A DNA stretch of 64,000 nucleotides from Aquimarina sp. MAR_2010_214. Lineage in GTDB: Bacteria; Bacteroidota; Bacteroidia; Flavobacteriales; Flavobacteriaceae. A program made the translations under genes and the position numbers. The stretch covers positions 2,232,001 through 2,296,000 of the forward strand of contig NZ_PJMS01000001.1 in the NCBI RefSeq assembly GCF_002846555.1, written 5' to 3'. The notes below the pieces were generated by a model. It was given only the letters and a program-made list of their open reading frames with translations. It was not told the DNA's origin and ran no database searches. Each line of letters opens with the position of its first letter. Position 1 is the first letter of the stretch. Shown one piece after another: positions 56,381 through 64,000 of this stretch.

Positions 56381-57307
56381 CTATTGATTCACAAAGTTAC
56401 TAATCCCGGTCAGAACTTCGGGCATTATTTTTCTAAAGGGTTCATTATATGATTTGTGATTTTCTAATCGCCCTCCTTTAATTTCTTTTAAAATATGGTT
56501 CATGCCTTGAACAAATAGGTATTCGGCTTGTGGTATAATCTCTTTAAATTTTTCTACTTGTATTAATTCTACCTGAATATCTTTATCACCATAAATCATG
56601 AGAACAGGCATTTCTAATTTTAAAATTTCTTCAGATGGATTATATTTCATCCAGGAACTCATAAATGGTTGTAAATTATATCTAAAAATAGACTCTAATG
56701 CGGGGTCATAACTGGTAGCTCTACCATTTTCTCTTAATTGTTTAAAAGCAACAGAAGCACTTTTATCCAGACCAGGAGCTTGCTTGGCAATTTGCTCTAT
56801 AATTACCTGATCTATTGATATTGCATTTCCTGCTATAGAAATAAAACCATTTGCCCTTCCTTCGGCAGCAATCATACCCACTAGAGAACCTTGACCATGA
56901 CCAGCAATAATGATTTTTTTATATTTTTCATTTTTATTGAAATAATCCAGTATTGATATCGCATCTTCAATATAGTGATCTAAAGAAATTTCATGCTCTT
57001 TAATTCCTAAACCATCCATTTTAAAAAGCCTTTTGTCATAGCGATAAGTTGCAATACCTTCTTTTGCAAGTTCATGGGATAGTTGCTTAAAAGTATCATT
57101 TTTAGACATTCGGTCATTGCCATCTCTATTAATGGCTCCAGCATCCATTATAAAAATAACCAAAGGAACATTATCTTCAGAATATGGTGTGACCAGTGAA
57201 CCCTCTATATATCTATTGATTTTGACAACTGCAGAGTTAAATTCTTTTTCTTGTGCAAAACTCAATACAGTAATCAAGCTCATTAATAAATAAATTTTTC
57301 TCTTCAT
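56381..57307 (-). CDS. Alpha/beta hydrolase-fold protein with nucleophile Ser replaced by Gly
   Basis: The 308-residue protein has a signal peptide (ending SFAQ) and an alpha/beta hydrolase fold. The usual nucleophile elbow G-x-S-x-G reads IIAGHGQGSLVG here, so the Ser position (third in GHGQG) is Gly; the codon is GGT where AGT would restore Ser. The acid YGDKDIQVE and the histidine GMNHILKE are in place. Relatives act as acyl hydrolases or dienelactone hydrolase-like enzymes. If the Gly is real, the protein may be catalytically dead or use another mechanism. Periplasmic or secreted. 40 bases separate its stop from the HAD gene start. Confidence 0.85.
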   Translation of the reverse strand: MKRKIYLLMSLITVLSFAQEKEFNSAVVKINRYIEGSLVTPYSEDNVPLVIFIMDAGAINRDGNDRMSKNDTFKQLSHELAKEGIATYRYDKRLFKMDGLGIKEHEISLDHYIEDAISILDYFNKNEKYKKIIIAGHGQGSLVGMIAAEGRANGFISIAGNAISIDQVIIEQIAKQAPGLDKSASVAFKQLRENGRATSYDPALESIFRYNLQPFMSSWMKYNPSEEILKLEMPVLMIYGDKDIQVELIQVEKFKEIIPQAEYLFVQGMNHILKEIKGGRLENHKSYNEPFRKIMPEVLTGISNFVNQ

Positions 57308-57543
57308 AGCGGCGTAGGATTTGTTTATAAAGCAAATAAGAAATGAATACTAATCAAATCGATATTGGCTAAACGTTTAATATGAATTGAATCGTGTTCT
57401 TTCGTTAAAGACAATATACATAAACAGGTAAAACGACAAATTTAGAAGCATATTTTGATTTGAGACGATTACTATTTGTTGTTTCTAATATTTTATTTAG
57501 GTGTAATTAATCATTTTTAACGAATCACTAACATACCCTTTTT

Positions 57544-57551
57544 TATCTTTG
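57544..57551 (+). promoter_or_regulatory. -7 element TATCTTTG before the S1/P1 nuclease gene
   Basis: The site matches TAnnTTTG and lies 17 bases before the ATG. A distinct -33 box was not found at the expected spacing. The 261-base divergent gap to the alpha/beta hydrolase gene shows no other feature. Confidence 0.5.
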
Positions 57552-57568
57552 CTTCAAAATATATATAA

Positions 57569-58351
57569 ATGAAACTTCAATATAAGTGGTTACTTGTTTT
57601 ACTCATTATTTCTTTATCTGGATTTTCTGCAGATTATGACTGGGGGAAAACAGGACATAGAGCTACGGGTCAGATAGCAGATTCATATTTAACTAAGAAA
57701 GCAAAACGTAATATAGCAAAACTTCTTAATGGTCAAAGTCTTGCTTTGATTTCTACATTTGCCGATGACATTAAAAGTGATGAGAAGTATAGAGGATATA
57801 GCCCCTGGCATTATGTTAATTTTCCGTTTAACAAGAGGTATGGTGAAGAAAAACCTAGTGAACATGGTGATTTGATAAAAGGAATGAATACATGTATATC
57901 GGTATTAAAAGATGAGAAGTCATCTAAGGAAGATATTGTATTTCATCTTAAAATGTTAGTGCATTTTGTTGGTGATTTGCACCAACCACTTCATGTTGGT
58001 AGAGGAGAAGATAAAGGAGGGAATGATATTCAGGTACGTTGGTTTAGAGATGGATCTAACCTACATAGGGTTTGGGATAGTGATATGATAGATTATTACG
58101 GTATGAGTTATACAGAGTTATCTATAAATGAAACAATTTTGTCTAAAGATCAGATTAAGAGAATTCAAAGTGGTAGCATAGTAGACTGGGTTCATGAATC
58201 TCAAAAGCTTGCACAACAGGTTTATGGGTCAGCAAATGTAGGTGAAAAACTAGGCTATAAATATATGTATGATTATTTCCCAATGGTACGCAATCAATTG
58301 CAAAAAGGCGGAATACGACTGGCCAAAATATTAAATGAAATTTTTGGATAA
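57569..58351 (+). CDS. S1/P1 family nuclease
   Basis: The 260-residue secreted protein has a signal peptide (ending FSADYD) and zinc-site residues of the S1/P1 fold. The Trp of DWGKTGHRATGQIA is at the mature N-terminus; FADDIKSD, SPWHYVNFPFN, HFVGDLHQPLHVGRGEDKGGNDI and LHRVWDSDMID follow. The enzyme degrades single-stranded nucleic acids and removes 3' phosphates in the periplasm or outside, probably for phosphate and nucleoside scavenging. Its stop lies 8 bases from the convergent AraC gene stop. Confidence 0.93.
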   Translation: MKLQYKWLLVLLIISLSGFSADYDWGKTGHRATGQIADSYLTKKAKRNIAKLLNGQSLALISTFADDIKSDEKYRGYSPWHYVNFPFNKRYGEEKPSEHGDLIKGMNTCISVLKDEKSSKEDIVFHLKMLVHFVGDLHQPLHVGRGEDKGGNDIQVRWFRDGSNLHRVWDSDMIDYYGMSYTELSINETILSKDQIKRIQSGSIVDWVHESQKLAQQVYGSANVGEKLGYKYMYDYFPMVRNQLQKGGIRLAKILNEIFG

Positions 58352-58359
58352 AACTATTA

Positions 58360-59217
58360 TTAGCTAATAGACATCTCGTTGCGATATTGTTTGGGAGACA
58401 TCGAAAAATGCTTTTTAAAAGTTTTAGTAAGATGACTTTCATCTGTATATCCCAATTGATATGCAATTTCAGCAATAGTAAATTCGGTATGTTGTAAGCG
58501 ATACTCGACCAGCTTCATTTTGTATTTTGTAACATACTGATGTATTGATTCACCTGTTTTTCTCTTAAAATATGTGCTAATTGAACTTTGAGACATATTA
58601 AATTTATTTGCCAAAAAATTAATCTTAGTAAGATCGTTGTCATACACATTTTGCCTAATGTGACTTAAGATTGAATCTATTTTGTTGTGAGAAACAAGGA
58701 TGTTTTTTTGCTGTGAATTATATTTTTCAGCAATATTACGAACTATTATACTTAGGATAGTACTTATTGCATTAGAAATGATTTCTTGATAATACACTTT
58801 CTCATTTTTAAATTCTTCTAAAACAACATTATGGATGTCCCAAATGATATTTCGATCTTCTTCATGAGAAATTACGTCTCCTGGTATAATATTGGGTTGA
58901 TGTAATAACTGCTCAATGCGTTGTAACCAATATTTCCTGTCAGGAAGATTTACTTTACTAGAAAACAAAAGTTCGGTAAACTTGAAATAAGTGAAATTAG
59001 TACGTTTTTCGATTTCGAAGTGGTGAGTATCTTCTGGTGCAAGTAAAAAGATATCATTTTCTTTATACGGAAACCGTATACCATTAATCGTATGATACCC
59101 ATTTCCTTTTTCAATAAAAATTATTTCAAAATAATTATGATTATGAGGTTCCGCTTCCCATTGATCAATAGCATATTGATGTACTACAAAAGTCTCATTC
59201 AAGGTATAACGGGTCAT
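58360..59217 (-). CDS. AraC-family transcriptional regulator with cupin domain
   Basis: The protein has about 285 residues from the ATG at 59217 (a TTG at 59223 would add two). An N-terminal cupin (HNHNYFEIIFIEKGNGYHTING) is followed by a helical linker and a C-terminal AraC domain with LTKINFLANKFNMSQSSISTYFKRKTGESIHQYVTKYK and FTIAEIAYQLGYTDESHLTKTFKKHFSMSPKQYR. It is divergent from the DoxX-like gene at 59426, the nearest candidate target. The ligand is unknown. Confidence 0.92.
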   Translation of the reverse strand: MTRYTLNETFVVHQYAIDQWEAEPHNHNYFEIIFIEKGNGYHTINGIRFPYKENDIFLLAPEDTHHFEIEKRTNFTYFKFTELLFSSKVNLPDRKYWLQRIEQLLHQPNIIPGDVISHEEDRNIIWDIHNVVLEEFKNEKVYYQEIISNAISTILSIIVRNIAEKYNSQQKNILVSHNKIDSILSHIRQNVYDNDLTKINFLANKFNMSQSSISTYFKRKTGESIHQYVTKYKMKLVEYRLQHTEFTIAEIAYQLGYTDESHLTKTFKKHFSMSPKQYRNEMSIS

Positions 59218-59425
59218 AAACAATTCTTTAACATTTTAAAGTTACAAAAATAAAATCAATAAAACAGGAATTCTTTTATACAAGTGTTTTTGAACAAATA
59301 TGTTTAATTATGTTGATAACTAATTGATTATGTCGTTTTTTTTACAAGTTATATGTAAAATTATACAAGAATCAGAATCAAGGTAAGATTTAAATTTGCC
59401 GCTCAAAATTTCACACAAATCTATC

Positions 59426-59842
59426 ATGAAAATTAGAATTTATTTATATCACTTCATTAGAGTAACATTTGGAGTGTTGCTGGTATCGTATGGTACCTAT
59501 AATGTAATTTGGTATTCTGAGTTTTTAGAACGGCTAGATATATATTTTGAGAGTGCTACAATATTGGATATTAGTTTTATAGAAGCTCTTGCTCCATTAG
59601 TGCCTTTTGAGGATTTTGTAATTGGAATGTTCCTGATTTTAGGAATTTTTACCAGAAAAACTTTAATCACTATCATCATACTATTCACTTTTTTTACTTT
59701 GTTTTTAGTTGATGCAGATTGCTTATTTTTTGCATTCATTCATCTTGCTCTTGGTGGTATTGCTATGTTATTACTAAAGAAAGATAATCATGATTTGAAT
59801 TCTATAAGCCATGATAAAGATATATATCAAATTATATCTTAA
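59426..59842 (+). CDS. DoxX-like integral membrane protein
   Basis: The protein has 138 residues from the ATG at 59426. I reject an upstream TTG at 59396 because it lies inside the -7 box TAAATTTG (59391-59398). It has four hydrophobic helices (about 5-22, 48-66, 70-92, 95-115) and a short charged tail, the usual DoxX-like arrangement with an FEDFVIGMFLILGIFTRKTL core. DoxX-like proteins are loosely linked to redox or respiratory functions; no specific role is clear. It is divergent from an AraC regulator. Confidence 0.65.
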   Translation: MKIRIYLYHFIRVTFGVLLVSYGTYNVIWYSEFLERLDIYFESATILDISFIEALAPLVPFEDFVIGMFLILGIFTRKTLITIIILFTFFTLFLVDADCLFFAFIHLALGGIAMLLLKKDNHDLNSISHDKDIYQIIS

Positions 59843-59856
59843 AATTTAAAATAGCT

Positions 59857-59880
59857 ACCTCTTTGCAGAGAGGTTTTTTT
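59857..59880 (+). terminator. Terminator 1 after the DoxX-like gene
   Basis: ACCTCT (59857-59862) and AGAGGT (59869-59874) form a 6-bp stem followed by a T7 tract. Confidence 0.75.
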
Positions 59881-59912
59881 CATAGATTAATTTTGTTAGA
59901 TGTTAAATAACG

Positions 59913-59939
59913 CCCTTACAGTTTTGTAAGGGTTTTTTT
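59913..59939 (+). terminator. Terminator 2 (tandem) after the DoxX-like gene
   Basis: CCCTTAC (59913-59919) and GTAAGGG (59926-59932) form a perfect 7-bp stem followed by a T7 tract. It is a second intrinsic terminator 33 bases after the first and may end any transcript escaping it. Confidence 0.8.
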
Positions 59940-59987
59940 ATTGAATTATCAGCCATTTTCTAAATTAATTTGAAGTGGGTAAAAAAA

Positions 59988-60335
59988 CTATAGGTAAAGG
60001 TGTACCCAGTATATTAGGCCAAATTGAAGTAACAATCTAGTGACCAAAATTAATTTTGGAAAATTTAGACTAGCTTTTTTATGTGTAAGCATATGTATAT
60101 GGACCGGAAAAAATAGAATGAGCATAAAAATTATGCTCCAGGCAGAAAATGTCTTAGTTAGTGTAAATAATAGACCAAAACTCACAAAAATCTCTGCAAT
60201 ACCACTTAAATAAACTAATAATCTATGATAAGGAATATATAAGGGCATTATTCTCATGAATACCTTAGGATAGATTAAATGAAAAATTCCTGAAAAACCA
60301 AAGATGAATGACAAGACGTATAGATGCCAACTCAT
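59988..60335 (-). CDS. DoxX-like membrane protein
   Basis: The 115-residue protein has four hydrophobic helices with YHRLLVYLSGIAEIFVSFGLLF and LFFPVHIHMLTHKK, typical of small DoxX-like membrane proteins. Its start codon overlaps the stop of the DUF3052-like gene by one base (TAATG), so the two are coupled. The role is unknown. Confidence 0.8.
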   Translation of the reverse strand: MSWHLYVLSFIFGFSGIFHLIYPKVFMRIMPLYIPYHRLLVYLSGIAEIFVSFGLLFTLTKTFSAWSIIFMLILFFPVHIHMLTHKKASLNFPKLILVTRLLLQFGLIYWVHLYL

Positions 60336-60796
60336 TAAATCCCAGTAGCTTTTTCTTTACCAGCTTTACTTAGTACATTATTTTTGTTTCGAGTCATCAT
60401 TTTAATAAAACTTATTTTCCTAAAACGCAGAGCGTTCCAATCTGTATTAATAGAAACTTGATTTATGGGTTGGAGGTTATAATCTCCAAGAACTCCCCAA
60501 CCGTAATCTCTATTAATTAATGAAGTATATTTTTTAGAGTTTTTTTTAGGATATGCAAACCAAAGTATAGCATCTCCTACTAGTTTTGGATATACGGTTT
60601 CTATACGATTTTCTATTTGCTTTTTTTCTGTAACAAATATAATGGCAAAATCAACTTTTGATACTTGAATCAGAGATTCTTTAACATTTACACCTTTAAG
60701 GCAATCAAGGTCTTTACAAAACCCTTCAGGTTCATTAAGAATCAATATTTCATCCAGTGAGAATGGTAATTGTAATTTTTTAAAGAGCGTTGTCAT
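60335..60796 (-). CDS. DUF3052-like conserved protein
   Basis: The 153-residue protein contains VSKVDFAIIFVTEKK and DAILWFAYPKKNSKKYTSLINRDYGW, then NALRFRKISFIK. These match a DUF3052-like family common in Bacteroidetes and some Proteobacteria; its function is not known. No signal peptide or membrane helix. It is the first gene of a two-gene operon with the DoxX-like protein. Confidence 0.75.
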   Translation of the reverse strand: MTTLFKKLQLPFSLDEILILNEPEGFCKDLDCLKGVNVKESLIQVSKVDFAIIFVTEKKQIENRIETVYPKLVGDAILWFAYPKKNSKKYTSLINRDYGWGVLGDYNLQPINQVSINTDWNALRFRKISFIKMMTRNKNNVLSKAGKEKATGI

Positions 60797-61093
60797 GAGA
60801 ATAAAATTTAGAACTAGACTTGTGTCTCTTAAAGATACGAAAAAAACTTGTCATTTTATTTGTAAGATATTTTAATGAAGGATTGCAAATTAATAAAAAT
60901 CAGATTTTTACATAGATTTGATGATATATAATTATTGTTTGTTGTATAACAATAAAAACAATGTACCCTGGCGGTGGCGGAAATGATATTTGTGAAGGAG
61001 TGGCTCATTGATCTAGTTCACAAAATTATCAAATACTCAAGATGTGCAGCACCTTAACGATGTAGTAAAAAACTAAAATTTTATACTACTCTT

Positions 61094-61945
61094 TTATAAT
61101 TTTATCTCTTTAGCATTATCAGGAGTCTCAAAAATAGAACCTTCGTCTTCTAGAAAAGTAATATCTGTAATAATTGCTTCTCCCAATTCATTAGTTATTC
61201 CTTTTTCTTCGGTCCAACCATAAAACTTCCACTTAGTAGCAAAAGGGATTCCTTCTACGGTTTTAAAATCCTGAAATTGTATAATATGTGGATCGCCTTC
61301 TGCCTTGGTAATATCACCTTTGCTTCCAAATGTAACAATATAGGCTGTCGCTTGTATGGTGTGATTTTTTGGATCTGTATAAATAATATACCAATCATCT
61401 GGTGAATCACCAGTACCTTTTTCAAAAGTAAGTTTAGCTGTTTGGTATTCTACTTCGTTTAAAGCTCTCATATTTTCAAGCTCTAATTTACTACCAGAGT
61501 CATTTAGTTTATATGGCATTCCGAAGAAATAAGTCCAGGTAAAGATGTCGAAACGAGCTCCCTTGTCATTTGCATCTTCTGGACATAAAAAAACTTTTTC
61601 GCCAGTATAGACCAATGTACTCTCATCTTTTTTGTCGATTCTAATTTTTGCCGAATTCGTTAACATGGTAATTTTACCATCCAGACGTAATTTACCACCA
61701 AAGGAAATAGCAATATTAAAACTTACCACTTTATGCTTTAGGAAATCGGCTTTTTTATGTGCTTTCTCAATGTTTTTAATATGATGATCCATAATTGATA
61801 CAGCACCATCTCCCATACCACCATCTGGTTCTACAGGAATCTTTTTAGCGTTATCAATAGTATCTGTAGTGTGGTTTTCTTGCTTTTTATTGTTACCACA
61901 GCTAGACATAATAATAACCATGATCAAAATCCATAGATTTTTCAT
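61094..61945 (-). CDS. Lipoprotein resembling the DUF6503 family
   Basis: The 283-residue protein has a lipoprotein signal (MVIIMSSC, Cys16) and an alternating beta pattern, with LEDEGSIFETPDNAKEI at the end and YTDPKNHTIQATAY in the middle. It resembles DUF6503-type envelope lipoproteins of flavobacteria; that assignment is from memory and moderate. The beta-rich fold recalls LolA/LolB-like lipid-carrier proteins. The function is unknown. Upstream is a 144-base gap to the serine hydrolase gene on the same strand; downstream (60797-61093) there is only a short ORF at 60961-61011. Confidence 0.65.
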   Translation of the reverse strand: MKNLWILIMVIIMSSCGNNKKQENHTTDTIDNAKKIPVEPDGGMGDGAVSIMDHHIKNIEKAHKKADFLKHKVVSFNIAISFGGKLRLDGKITMLTNSAKIRIDKKDESTLVYTGEKVFLCPEDANDKGARFDIFTWTYFFGMPYKLNDSGSKLELENMRALNEVEYQTAKLTFEKGTGDSPDDWYIIYTDPKNHTIQATAYIVTFGSKGDITKAEGDPHIIQFQDFKTVEGIPFATKWKFYGWTEEKGITNELGEAIITDITFLEDEGSIFETPDNAKEIKL

Positions 61946-62089
61946 AAATAATAGTTTGTGTTACAAGTATTAAAATTAATAAAACCAATACTTCAAAAAC
62001 AATTTTTAGGAAAAATGTAACAGAAGACCAGAGTAAAAAAAGACTACTGTTTTACATGGTGGCAAATGATTCCCTAACGCTACAATAAG

Positions 62090-63739
62090 TTAATCGATAC
62101 GTTTGACAGGAGTTTTTTGTCCTCCTTGATCAAGTACAGCTCTAACTACTTTATTATTTTCTTTTATAAACTCCAGAGAAGCAGAGAACTCTTTCACAAA
62201 AAATACGGTTTCGCTTTCTGGATATATTTTAAAACTTTTTTGTCCTGTTGCTTGCGAAATTAGCTGTCCGTTTTCTAAAGATATTGTAAGATCAAATCCT
62301 TCTTTAATCTGGTAAATACCTGCATATTGACTAAGTATATCTTCTGATACAGTAATCGCCTTTTTGTCTGCAGGGATAGGTGCGTTTGTTTTAAACCCTT
62401 TAGATTCTTTAGCTCTGTTTTTAAAAATAGCTTCTGGTTTTTTGCCATCTGTTTTAAACAAGATTTCAGAAAAACTATCCTCGAAGAAAAAAGTGTTTTC
62501 TGCTTTAGGAAAAATTTTGAATTTCTTACCGGCATCTCTTTGACTGTATAATTGACCATCCTTTATGCTAATACTTCTTATAGCACCATCTTCAAATTCA
62601 TATACACCGGTTAATTTTTTTAGTGTTGAGATAGAAACATCTGTTATTTTCTCTTTACCGTAGGGTTTATCTATTGCTATTGCGGCAATACGAATTGTAA
62701 TATCTGTAGGACTATTGCAGTTGCAGTTTGTTAATATTGCTACATGCACATCTTCTTCAGGAATATAGATTTGATAGGATGTATACCCAAAGATCCCTCC
62801 ACCATGTTCAATTGTGGGTATTCCTCTAATCTCGTTCACACTCCATCCATACCCATAATAGGTAGGTTTTCCATTATTTAGAGTTGTATTCTGAAATGCT
62901 TTTTTAATTGTCTCTGCTTTGACCAAGACATTGGTGTTAACTGCATTTTGCCATTTATGTAAATCTTCTACAGTACTCATCAACGAACCGGCGGCATAGG
63001 GTAATGTCATACTTAGATAAGCAGAATTAACATATCCTTCTCGAGTTTGATATCCCGAAGCTCTGTTTTTGATCACTTCTCTTTTACTACCATAGCATGA
63101 ATTATTCATCGCTAAAGGAGTAAAAATATTTTGCTCTACAAAATCTTCATAGGATTGCCCCGAAATTTTTTCGATTATAAAGCCCAGGATAATATATCCA
63201 GAGTTATTATATAGCCATTTCTCACCAGGATCAAAATCCATAGGTTCATTTTTAAAATAATTGATCAACTCGGTAGGAGTCATATCTTTTGCAGCAATCT
63301 CCGATAAATTCATAGAAGTATAGCTCTTAATCCCCGAAGTATGATTTAAGAGATGATGTATTGTTATTTTTTTTCCATGTGTAGGATAGTCTGGGATAAA
63401 TTTGGTGATTTCATCTTGGATGGTAAGTTTACCTTGTTCCATAAGCATTAGAATAGCAACCGAGGTAAACTGTTTTGTAATAGAACCTATTTCGAAAACA
63501 TTATTAGATTTCATAGGAACTTGGAGTTCTATATTAGCAAGCCCAAAAGCTTTATGGTAAATGATTTTTCCCTGCTTGGTTACCAAAACAGTAGCTCCTG
63601 GTCCATCTGGTTTATACTTTTCTTGTAGAAGAGTATCAAATTTTTCTTCAATACTTTGTGCAAAAGAGGTTAGTGGTATAGCAATGCATAATAATAGTAA
63701 CGAAAATGTAATCCCTAGTCGATGTTTTGTAGTTATCAT
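62090..63739 (-). CDS. Beta-lactamase-family serine hydrolase with DUF3471-like C-terminal repeats
   Basis: The 549-residue protein has a signal peptide (ending SFAQ) and the class C-like fold: SITKQFTS (Ser-x-x-Lys), YNNSGYI (Tyr-x-Asn) and EHGGGIFGYTS, typical of PBP4*/esterase-type beta-lactamase homologues. Two C-terminal lipocalin-like repeats (about 365-450 and 460-549) each contain a YEF/YQI-type start and a KIFPKAE/KIYPESE segment. They are probably substrate-binding or structural. A second, shorter beta-lactamase-family protein lies at 36709. Periplasmic peptidase or esterase is the best guess. Confidence 0.9.
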   Translation of the reverse strand: MITTKHRLGITFSLLLLCIAIPLTSFAQSIEEKFDTLLQEKYKPDGPGATVLVTKQGKIIYHKAFGLANIELQVPMKSNNVFEIGSITKQFTSVAILMLMEQGKLTIQDEITKFIPDYPTHGKKITIHHLLNHTSGIKSYTSMNLSEIAAKDMTPTELINYFKNEPMDFDPGEKWLYNNSGYIILGFIIEKISGQSYEDFVEQNIFTPLAMNNSCYGSKREVIKNRASGYQTREGYVNSAYLSMTLPYAAGSLMSTVEDLHKWQNAVNTNVLVKAETIKKAFQNTTLNNGKPTYYGYGWSVNEIRGIPTIEHGGGIFGYTSYQIYIPEEDVHVAILTNCNCNSPTDITIRIAAIAIDKPYGKEKITDVSISTLKKLTGVYEFEDGAIRSISIKDGQLYSQRDAGKKFKIFPKAENTFFFEDSFSEILFKTDGKKPEAIFKNRAKESKGFKTNAPIPADKKAITVSEDILSQYAGIYQIKEGFDLTISLENGQLISQATGQKSFKIYPESETVFFVKEFSASLEFIKENNKVVRAVLDQGGQKTPVKRID

Positions 63740-63867
63740 AATACTTATTTTTAATTGATGTATTTGTATGACGTCTATATTCGACTTTGGTTACCAATGA
63801 CCGAAAAATCTTTTAAAACATATTCATGATTAGGGGCGAAGTGTAAAGAATCTATATGATAAATTTC

Positions 63868-64000
63868 TTACGGTCTCTCTTCAAAGTCAGCACAATCTAG
63901 TCTGATATCTACATCTTGAAGCTCTGTTTGTATAAAATTACAATAGTGATTGTTTTTATTTTTTTTATAGAATTTACATGCATAACAAGTTCTTTGTACA
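63868..64000 (-). CDS. C-terminal end of a Cys-rich small protein (start outside window)
   Basis: A minus-strand frame enters from the right edge and ends at the stop 63868-63870. The visible residues read RTCYACKFYKKNKNN, HYCNFIQTELQDV and RLDCADFEERP. Four cysteines (C-x2-C, then two further) suggest a small zinc-ribbon-like domain. I have the impression of a conserved flavobacterial family but cannot name it. The 5' end and true length are outside the window. Confidence 0.6.
   Translation of the reverse strand, partial: VQRTCYACKFYKKNKNNHYCNFIQTELQDVDIRLDCADFEERP

Overview
The window is a single AT-rich chromosomal segment of a Gram-negative flavobacterium (Bacteroidota, Flavobacteriaceae). 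The evidence is type IX secretion (T9SS) type B sorting domains, three-gene adhesin-PorP/SprF-OmpA modules, promoters of the TTTG-N18/19-TAnnTTTG class, an almost complete absence of Shine-Dalgarno sequences, DUF2851/DUF3467/NamZ family proteins, and the flavobacterial style of lipoprotein signals. A marine Aquimarina-like genus is plausible, but that is inference. No rRNA, CRISPR array, insertion sequence or prophage was seen.

Layout. 1-3159: the 3' part of a giant Calx-beta repeat surface protein secreted by T9SS, followed by its PorP/SprF partner. 3311-6191: a TPR histidine kinase and LuxR-type response regulator operon. 6259-10243: a NamZ-type muramidase divergent from an FtsX-like permease, then cystathionine beta-synthase. 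10383-19248: an AraC regulator, a membrane peroxiredoxin, DUF2851, PspC, a K+ channel, an alanine/sodium symporter, a helix-hairpin-helix protein and an acyl-CoA dehydrogenase. 19504-20883: an alpha-amylase resembling archaeal enzymes, behind two LacI-type operator-like palindromes.

20972-36581 is the translation/transcription core: rpsU (with a rare strong Shine-Dalgarno), xerC, hpf, tRNA-Thr(UGU)-Tyr-Gly-Thr(GGU)-tuf-tRNA-Trp-secE-nusG-rplK-rplA-rplJ-rplL-rpoB-rpoC, ending in a strong terminator and followed by a DUF3467 gene. The tRNA-tuf gene order matches the classical enterobacterial arrangement, but several tRNAs carry their own promoter and a hairpin just upstream of the mature 5' end.

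36709-46900: a serine hydrolase, a decayed methyltransferase, prfC, and a second T9SS module (adhesin with a duplicated unknown domain, PorP/SprF, OmpA/PD40). 47191-48947: idi, a queD-like gene and bcp in one tight operon, then a small conserved protein. 49007-51257 holds a second tRNA-Thr(UGU) and two orphan double-glycine-type peptide genes: one encodes an intact Cys-rich peptide, the other a lanthipeptide-like precursor whose ATG seems lost by one base. These flank a YHS-domain gene and an AraC regulator. 51402-64000: mostly cell-envelope and hydrolytic housekeeping genes (DUF4369 lipoprotein, DUF819 permease, M61 peptidase, HAD phosphatase, an alpha/beta hydrolase lacking its nucleophile serine, S1/P1 nuclease, AraC, two DoxX-like membrane proteins, DUF3052, a lipoprotein, a beta-lactamase-family hydrolase), with a Cys-rich small protein cut by the right edge.

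The observations judged most worth a second look are the two peptide precursors, the terminator embedded in the 5' coding sequence of the helix-hairpin-helix gene, the rpsU Shine-Dalgarno, the hairpins preceding tRNAs, the archaeal-type amylase with its operators, and the Ser-to-Gly change in the alpha/beta hydrolase.
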